Positions 56,320-64,000 of a stretch of DNA of 64,000 nt are shown here, in pieces. Position 1 is the first letter of the stretch; every line of letters starts with the position of its first letter. A model generated the notes under the pieces. That model was not told the DNA's origin and ran no database searches. It saw only the letters and a program-made list of their open reading frames with translations. The position numbers were made by a program, and so were the translations under genes. Origin of the DNA: Anthopleura xanthogrammica (Eukaryota > Cnidaria > Anthozoa > Actiniaria > Actiniidae); NCBI GenBank assembly GCA_964019055.1, contig OZ025207.1:27313617-27377616 (forward strand). Direction: 5' to 3'.

Positions 56320-57620
56320 CGCTTACGTGTATTAATATTTTGACAGAAAAGAAAAACGTCTTGACGTACGTAATGTACTAGACCGATGGCGTTACTGACG
56401 CGGAGAAGCAAATTTCACTTAACAAACAAAAAATAAACATTTGGTATTCCTGTGTATTTTGTATGACACAGGAAGACCTCACAGAACAAAAGGAACTAAT
56501 GATGGGATTCTATTGTAATTTGATTGATATTTGAAGATCAGCTGCTTGTCAATATTAAAGATGTTTGGCTCTTTTCGCCAAACATGGTTTGGATGCCTTC
56601 CGAAGGCTTCCGGGGTTCTCACTGATCCGATAATAATTGACATAAATAGACATAAATTGCAAATATCATAAACTATATTCTGAGAAATAAAAACCTTGGA
56701 AACTTTTGATTGCGATTTCAATTGCCATGTAGTCTCCATCCTCTTTATTACTCCATTTGTATCGGCCGCAGAACTTCCTGTCCCCTTTCCGTTAAAGGGA
56801 GAGATAATACCACCGACAGATTAGTGAAATCTGCAAAGAAGACAATTGTCACGAAGAAATATTGGATACGAGAATTTGTGTTTTTTTTCCTTGACTATTT
56901 TAATAACTCAATACATGCGCGAAGATCTAGACCCATTCAGAAATATATTCAATATTTTTGGACACTGTGTAGATTAAGTCTAACATAGTTGTAAGAGTGA
57001 GTCACCTAAGCGACAGAAATGAACACTACATAGTGCGCGAAAACGATTAGGTTTGTTACAGTTGCTGCTCAGCTGTTGCTGCTGCTGTTGTTGATTGTTA
57101 CTAGAAGTGGTTGGTGCTGTAGATGTTGGTGTTAGTGGTAATAGTATAAGTGGATAGTTACAATATAACAAACTGTCAAAGAGCGCTGGAATGTGCATTA
57201 CAACAATCGTGACAAATTTACCGATGTACAGATGTACAGATCCTTCATTCCCTCGCTATTCTTCTCATTTCCTGTCGTTTTTCCTGTAGTTCAATAGTTC
57301 CTCAGCATGATACAAGGCAGAGCGTTTCAGTCTATTCTTGGCTGGGTTTCATGTCGTTCCCTAGTGAGCGGTAAATCGCATAAACAGCACATCTGTTAAC
57401 TGCTCGACACGAACTCTTGTCAGAACAACCTTTGGTATTTTGATTATTTAAGAAGAGCAGATATAGTGTGAGTGAGAAACATACGGTACTTTGACTCTCG
57501 ATCCAGGATATTTCAGGGAGCAGGGAGGTGCCTAGAAGACACCTTATTCTTACCTATAAAAGTCGAAAAGGAGGTCGCTAGCTAACCTATCCATCCCTCT
57601 GCATCCGCCCCTAAAAATGC
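56320..57620. other. Intergenic DNA, nothing supported
   Basis: A short CTG-rich patch (57060-57095) gives a Gln-rich minus-strand frame without other support. No gene recognised. Confidence 0.4.
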
Positions 57621-57626
57621 TTCAAA

Positions 57627-57745
57627 TAGACCTTTTTAGCTTGGGTGTAATGTTTTGCCTATTTCAAACCACGTGTCATTCTCTTGAATATTATTTCTTT
57701 ATTTGGACGCAAATGAAGTATGTATTCTATTCTCAAAAGAATGGC
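57627..57745 (+). repeat. Interspersed repeat, TTAGCTTGGGTGTAATGTTTT family, copy 1
   Basis: AGACCTTTTTAGCTTGGGTG, then CACGTGTCATTCTCTTGA and TATTTCTTTATTTGG. It matches 61066-61220 and, more loosely, 6575-6890. Confidence 0.7.
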
Positions 57746-58392
57746 GAATTTCGAATGCGAAAAGAAAGAAAGAAAAAACGTTCAATGGCAACTGCTGAAT
57801 TTGTAAGGCTAATGTATTGATTCTGGACTGAGTTCAGGTGATGAATGAAGTAAGAGATGTGGTTTTGAGTCATACCAAGGGCAATTGATATTTTTCTCTT
57901 ATGGTTTAATATTGATTCATATTAGATTTTGTTACGAATACCCTTCATATTGAAAGGAGAGTGAGACATGAATGACAATGACACCCATACAGAATGTTAG
58001 TTAAGAGTAGCATGCATAGAATTTCGAATGTAGCTGAATATAGTGGACCTAGGGAATGAATGACCTGGTGAATATCTAGATTTGACGGATTTAGAATCCG
58101 GTTGTTTTTGTTGAAACCGTACAGTACCACTATCTCAAATTAAATGTGTTCCCCTCCGAGTGAACCTGCATGCCAATCAAAAGCGAACTATAAGACGTAT
58201 CGAGTCTAAAAGACAGTGCAACAGTGCGCGCAATATTTCAGGCAACGTTGCTCAAACTAGTAGAATCGTTTTCTAATTAAGCAACATGCATTGCGTGCAA
58301 CAAATTGCGTCGCATCATCCATTGCATCCAATATTGCGCGCAATCATGTTGCTCCGTGTTTCCATAGCTTAATTCCAGAATACACACAAACA

Positions 58393-58470
58393 ATAATATA
58401 ATAATAATAATATTTATTATTTATATTGCGCATATTCTATAAAATAATCATATGCGCATTACAATATTAC
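58393..58470 (-). repeat. LINE-like tail with (AAT)n, second copy
   Basis: ATAATAATAATAATATTTAT followed by TATTGCGCATATTC and ATGCGCATTACAATATT parallels the organisation at 48236-48320. Confidence 0.5.
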
Positions 58471-58479
58471 AAAAAAGAA

Positions 58480-61060
58480 AATAGTAACCCATAACATTAA
58501 AATAGAGTAATTAAGATAAATACTGAAATTGATGTTATATATAAATCATAACAAATTATAACAATATAACAAACCAACACACACCAAACTGCTATTTCAT
58601 TTCCTATGCTTTCTGCTGTTGTGAACTGTGCGAACACTGACATATAAATATAGAATCCGTTTGCTCGACATGAACGCTTAAAATGATGACTCGACTATAT
58701 AAAGGCTTAGGAATGCGCCATAGGACAAACGAATTGGCATCGCCTGAAGTAGGCAGTACAGGCTATTCTGATTTGGTACCTCTCTTCCTGATGATTTCAC
58801 TAAGGAAATAAGCGCGATTCATGAAGACCAAAAGTGGGTAGGGCCCTGTCAATCCCAAATCGCAAGTCAGAGGAAGTTTGTGAATGATACTTGAACACTA
58901 GACCTCAATAGCTAGGTAATAAATAGGCTAAATGAAATAGGTATTAGAATTTTGATTCCATATCGAGAGATTAAGTCGGGTGGTACGTCATGAATGGTAC
59001 AGACACATGACTACCAAATGTACCCCCGGGGGGGGGGGGCACTCCCATATATAACCTATACAGGGATAGGTTATGATAGGTTAGGGGTACTAGAGTGTTC
59101 AAGTCAGGGCATTCAAATTTACCTTTTTTTCGAAACTAGTTCTTTTAGCCGCCAAAAAGCTTTTGGCACGTAACTTCAAACTGTGCCGGCGTATTCAGGT
59201 TATAGAATTTCTCTTGAGTCTTAGATAGGGTTATAAGTTACGTTGTTGTGTCTTGAACAGGCTATGTTTTTTAAGATATTCTTGTCTTAGATAGGGTCAG
59301 GGTCTTTGGATCCCAGCGAATCAGACCCATTTCAACTGCCATGAAAAAAACACCAAAAGGTACCAACAAATGACGTACCTCAGTTGCCTTAGTAAGTACA
59401 CTGTTCAATAAAATTATAATGGAATCTACAGATCAATGTCTACTAATAATTCTGCTGAAATATTTTATAATTTTGAAGTTTGATCGTTTTTAGTGTATTA
59501 GGAAAGCTGGCTATCATGACTCGATTTTTGACCTACTGAACGTCGTCTTTTTTAAAGGCTCAGTTCATAATTAAATTATCGTAAATTATCACTAGCATAA
59601 GCTCAAACAAAACAAAAGTTTGAGTTGAGCTTCCGATGACTCGTGGTTTGACTGACTTTGTGAAAACGATTTGAGTCGATGGGTCTCGATGGGTATGAAA
59701 GAAAGAGATTTTTGAAAAAAATATGGGATCGTTCTTTCCCATGAGTTAAATGTCCGCGGAATCATCTATATGACTCATCGTGATTTCTGAGCCAACTGGC
59801 GGAACCTAACGTTGGTTTTTGAGGGGGAAAAACCATGAAATAAACCGCAGAATGTCAACGAGGATGTTAACATCGAAATGTCTCGAATAAACGGCTTTAT
59901 TCTGACGTCAGTCTGGCTGAAAATGTAACGTCCGTCCGTGGGACCGGCCACAGAAGTCAAGAAACGGCAACACTGAAAGTGTTATTTGGACTTAAGTAAA
60001 TGTCGGATACTTGAATGAATCGAAAGTTAAGACATTCGTTTCGTCCCTTTATGTTTAAGATTTATAATATAGAAATAAATAATTAAGAATATATAAATCG
60101 TCCTTTTTTTACGAGAGTAATAACACCGTTGGAATATGCGTAATACGTGAGATGATTCAGATTTCGTTTTATCCGTTGATTTATAAGATTTATAAGATGG
60201 AAACAAATAATTAACAATATATTAAACGCCCTCGTGTCACGAGTCAGAGTACCCTTTGAAGTATGTGTGAATTTCCGTTAAAAATGCGTGAAACTTGAAA
60301 AGTCACCTGGCAACCGGTGACGCCTAACCTGACGGAGTGGAAAAGGCGCAGCCGACGCGTTGGCGACTTCTCGGTCGTTTAGTCACAATACTAGTGTACA
60401 TACCATGATTAACAGTCTAGAACTTTTATCAACAATGTAAAGAACAATTCGAATGGAAATCTTTGTATAAATTGCTGGGTTAAACCAAAAACTTATTTCA
60501 TCAGTTATTCAGTTCTAAAAAGAATAATTTACGTGCTCTAGTTTTATAAGGATGCGCCAGAATCCGTCCGCGCCACTCCTATTCGTAGTCGTACTGGGGA
60601 AAAACGATGAAACCCATAAATCGATCAATAGTCTTTAAAGAGCTGTCTAGTATCTGCGACCTGCAAAATGCATATTAAAAAAATTGTAAAACGGCGTTAT
60701 AAAAAGGAAATTTGAACTAAATGCGTCGGATCAGTAAGAGTATTGTCTATAATCGACCCACTCTGAGCTTTTGTTGAAAACTGAAAGGTTATAAATTTGT
60801 TCTAGTACATAAGCGGAAAAGTTTTCTGACTAAAAACGTCTTTACTTTCTCTATTGGCGCCTCAGTAAAGGTTAAGTATTTCGTTAGCCATGCATGAGAT
60901 GTTTTTGCCATCCGTTCCCAATCAAAGCCACATCTCAGCCTGATCTCCCCTTAACCCTCATCCTTCATCAGCCATCAGACAAGTTATCATACTCCTTAAT
61001 TACAAAATGTTATCCTTGAATGTAAAAGATCGTATAACTTGTAGTTTGAGTGCATCAATC
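58480..61060. other. Intergenic DNA with a loose direct repeat
   Basis: AAGATTTATAA..AGAAATAAATAATTAAGAAT (60057) recurs as AAGATTTATAAGATGGAAAC..AAATAATTAACAAT (60186), with period near 128 bp. A poly-G run lies at 59029-59039. No gene is supported. Confidence 0.45.
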
Positions 61061-61065
61061 TCATG

Positions 61066-61220
61066 GTCAATAGACCTCGTTAGCTTGGGTGTAATGTTTT
61101 CCCATTTCAGATCAACCACATGTCATTCCCTTCAGGGTAAGATTCTTTGTTTGAGTTGTATTCATATTCATGTGCCTTCCCTAACGTTACTGGTAGATAA
61201 AGAAATACTACTCAAGGGGA
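61066..61220 (+). repeat. Interspersed repeat, TTAGCTTGGGTGTAATGTTTT family, copy 2
   Basis: AGACCTCGTTAGCTTGGGTG, then CACATGTCATTCCCTTCA and TTCTTTGTTTGAGTTGTAT. The surrounding 137-codon frame (61007-61420) includes the repeat and is rejected as a gene. Confidence 0.7.
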
Positions 61221-61419
61221 TGTCCCGTGGTCTTAATGGAAAAACAATACAAATTAGTTCATTGTTTATAGCTTTCATAGTCGCTAGGTTGGTATTAACC
61301 AACATGGCGCATCACTTGGATCCTAAGAAAGAAAGGCGGGTAGACGGTGCAGCAAGGGGGTTCGCTAGTTCGACTAAAATGAAATCTAACCCTTCAATTC
61401 ACAAAATACGCACTATGTA

Positions 61420-63320
61420 AATGTCTGTCACAAGGTGAAGACAGACGAATCAAACCTTCCGCCGCGAGGATGGAAATCCTCATCTAAGACCTGTACAACA
61501 TACCATCAGTATTCTAAGATACTGCGCGTGGACATACTTTAGATTATTCCTCGTAAAGGGATTCTCTACGTGGTGTCGTATTTCCTGGCAATTTTTCCAT
61601 TGTTTAGAATAATTTTTTGTCACAGTTCCTGCAGTTGTCAGCCTGGTTGTCAGCAAGATCGTCCTATTTGTACAATTATGTAGGTTTGTGGATAGTTTAA
61701 ACCGGAAACCAACCTGCCGGGCGGAAGTAGCGGGTCAAAAGATTAAGTTTTCTGAATCACATATTTCTGGACTTCATTATCTCAACTCCTCAGTATTTAA
61801 CGCCAGCTAAGAGATCATTCTCGGTATTATTACTAGGGAGGATCTCTACAACACATCTGTCCAACTTGGATTTAGTACTTTTTACAGTGTACTACGACTA
61901 CTACTTCTGCAGCAAGTTCCCTAGAAGTATCATTGCTTTATTTGAGTGCGTCCATATTGTATAAACTAGCTGGAGTGTTCTGTTTGTGGATCGTACAAGC
62001 CAAGAAGCCGTTCTAAGGTTAGTGAATAGACCTTGCTGTCTGTCTCGTAGGGTTGCGCCATATCTGTGTATTTTCTACCTTCACCAATTATACACACCTC
62101 TCACTACTCGTGTAAGACCAGACTTAAGTCAGATTACTCTCCAAAATCATTAGTGAATTTAGACTAACTAACTCAACACTATAGAAGAATTCTTAATTAC
62201 CAGACTAGTTTGTGTTGTAGTTTAATATGTGTTTTTTTGTAAATTAGTTAGTCAGTGATCTCTTTCGGACGTGTTTTTTCTGTTTATCGGTTTCAATGAC
62301 ATTTTAGTGACCTTGTAAGACGAGTCTTGCTGCCCAGCCAAGTTGACGTTCGCTTCAAAGTTCACATAACTCTACTATCGTTATATATACACACATATAT
62401 TTGCTGATGTAAAAGGTTGCGTCAATGAGACGTCTTGTTGCCGCATACGCGAGTAATTTTGTCCCTAGTGTCACAAGGTGATGGGAATAGACTGATTGGA
62501 GACGAAGTTCTTTCATTTTACGGTAGCCGTGAACCAATAGTAATCACATCAGCTATTGTAATTCCATAAACATAATACAATAGTTAGCACTCCTTTTATT
62601 GTATGTTTATTGAGGAGATTAACACAATGATTAACATCTTGACAGTCTAGAATGAGTATGGCAGTTAATCTGCTGCGATATTTGCTTTATTTATTATTAG
62701 AATGTCAGGGTGACAATTATATATTTGGAAATTGGCTCGATTTGATTGACTAGTCTCTATTATCTCTCTTAAGGTAGGATAAGTGCGTTTTGTTTGACTT
62801 GACGTCGCAATTTACAAAGGTCTCAGTTCAAACTGAATTGTTCCTTTTTATGTACACAAAACAAACGCTTTTCCGATTTGTACATTGTCTACTCCTTGCA
62901 AAAGTTCTATTTCAAGTCTACTTCTCATGCACGTGTTTACTCATACACATGACGTCATAATATCTATAGTGACGTCATGATAACAATAGTGGCAAGGTTT
63001 AGCTTCCGCGTGTGGCATTGGGTGGGGCCCGCGATATGTACTTTATAATTAACACAGTTGACTGTTTATAGAATGTATAGTTAGTTAGATGACGGAACAA
63101 AAAAAAACGTTCCAACTGCGAAAGATTATATCTTAATTAAGTCGAATAGTTTGAAAATCTCTGTTTGAAATCGCAGATGTATTGTATCCTATCTTTCAGT
63201 CGCGGATATGAATCAAGAAAGGAGTATTTTATCTTAAATCAAAAAATTGATTCAGTTAAGAATTGCTTATGACGTTTTATGGAGTCGCAGAACATTAAGA
63301 CTTTCAAATTCCGTCAAATT
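61420..63320. other. Intergenic DNA, no supported gene
   Basis: GTTCTAAG/GTTAGT at 62018 resembles a 5' exon end but has no other support. A pair of CRE sites is listed separately. Otherwise nothing is seen. Confidence 0.4.
62950..62977. promoter_or_regulatory. Pair of perfect CRE sites
   Basis: TGACGTCA occurs at 62950-62957 and again at 62970-62977, within ATGACGTCAT and GTGACGTCAT. The 20-bp spacing puts both on one face of the helix. These are consensus CREB/ATF sites. Confidence 0.6.
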
Positions 63321-63326
63321 TTATAG

Positions 63327-63560
63327 AACCCTGAAACAACCTCTGGGCTATTCTAAGTCAGGGCATGGTTAACTCACAGATCAAACCCTGAAACAACCTC
63401 TGAGCTGTTCTAAGTCAGGGCATGGCTAACTCACAGATCAAACTGGAATCTAGCTTGTTAGGGTTTGCAGAGCGAGGAAAATCGAAGAACCCGGAGAAAA
63501 TTCTCGAAATGGCAAGGGAGAAACTCAACGCAAAGGTTGTGTTACGTGGGACTTTCATGA
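63327..63560 (-). mobile_element. SINE copy with duplicated 57-bp tail
   Basis: Two inverted tail units (from 63327 and 63384; ACCCTGAAACAACCTCTG) are followed by the SINE core (CTAGCTTGTTAGGG, GAACCCGGAGAAAATTCTCG). The tRNA-like head is missing or too diverged to see. Confidence 0.85.
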
Positions 63561-63823
63561 ATCTCGAAAAAAAACTATATTCTTAACCCTGAGATGACAA
63601 AAGTAAATCATGCGGTCTACAAGGGAATGCACAACAAAAACTATAGTCCATCTACTATTGTCTAACGATTAATTCAACATTCAATTATATGTTCATTCAT
63701 TTGCGTGATAGATCCAGAATCTCTATTATTGCTAAGTGGCACTAGTAAGATATTTAATGTTATCATTATTTGCATCGACATTCCTGACCATTTCTGGCCA
63801 CGTCCAATGACAAGTCACGCGAA

Positions 63824-64000
63824 CCTGTCTTGACTTCTTTATTGAGTTTATCAGATGTCTTGATACCCGTGGGTAACAAGTACGATATACAGACGTATCA
63901 GGTGTGTGTGTCTCTGCCAATGTTAAAACCGTCACTCTGTATTCTAACTGGTCAGTAGTATACGGTCCTGTCTTGACTTCTTTATTGAGTTTATCAGATG
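63824..64000. repeat. Direct repeat with 143-bp period at the right edge
   Basis: CCTGTCTTGACTTCTTTATT at 63824 recurs exactly at 63967 and stays identical for 34 bp to the window end. A tandem array may continue beyond. Confidence 0.7.

Noticed and set aside
57060..57200. Gln-rich minus-strand frame
   Set aside because: A short CTG-rich patch without conserved flanks or splice signals.
61007..61420. 137-codon plus-strand frame
   Set aside because: It begins in unique DNA and runs through a dispersed repeat shared with 57627-57745; not gene-like.

Overview
The window is animal nuclear DNA. Genes are split by many short introns with GT/AG ends and lie in AT-rich sequence full of microsatellites, SINEs, MITE-like inverted repeats and retroelement tails. 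The three recognisable proteins are close to their vertebrate counterparts, while the repeat landscape looks like that of an anthozoan cnidarian, perhaps a stony coral. The animal assignment is firm; the cnidarian one is an inference from general character, since no search could be run.

Layout. (1) 1-23359, minus strand: a 33-exon ANKRD27 (VARP) gene. I reconstructed it exon by exon with consistent splice phases; its 3' end runs off the left edge. VARP is an endosomal Rab21 exchange factor and retromer/VAMP7 adaptor. The gene shows the N-terminal region, a VPS9 domain, two ankyrin arrays, two Cys-His-Pro-Leu-Cys zinc fingernails for retromer binding, and a long acidic C-terminal extension with an internal duplication. 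Its introns carry two (GATGGT)n arrays, a 45-bp minisatellite, a tRNA-like gene, several MITEs and a partial copy of exon 19. (2) 23360-23891: a 532-bp head-to-head (probably bidirectional) promoter. (3) 23892-27671, plus strand: five-exon MCAT, the mitochondrial malonyl-CoA:ACP transacylase of type II fatty acid synthesis; complete, 340 aa. (4) 27672-33173: AT-rich intergenic DNA with two inverted-repeat elements, probably including the TRIM71 3' UTR. (5) 33174-35570, minus strand: an intact TRIM71/LIN-41 reading frame in one coding exon (RING, two B-boxes, coiled coil, filamin, six NHL repeats). (6) 35571-64000: about 28 kb without a confirmed gene. It holds repeats, a satellite with GCATGCGC-type motifs, a CRE pair, and a few candidate exons that I could not identify.

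The three genes serve separate pathways (endosomal recycling, mitochondrial lipid synthesis, post-transcriptional control of development). The only visible regulatory link is the promoter shared by ANKRD27 and MCAT.
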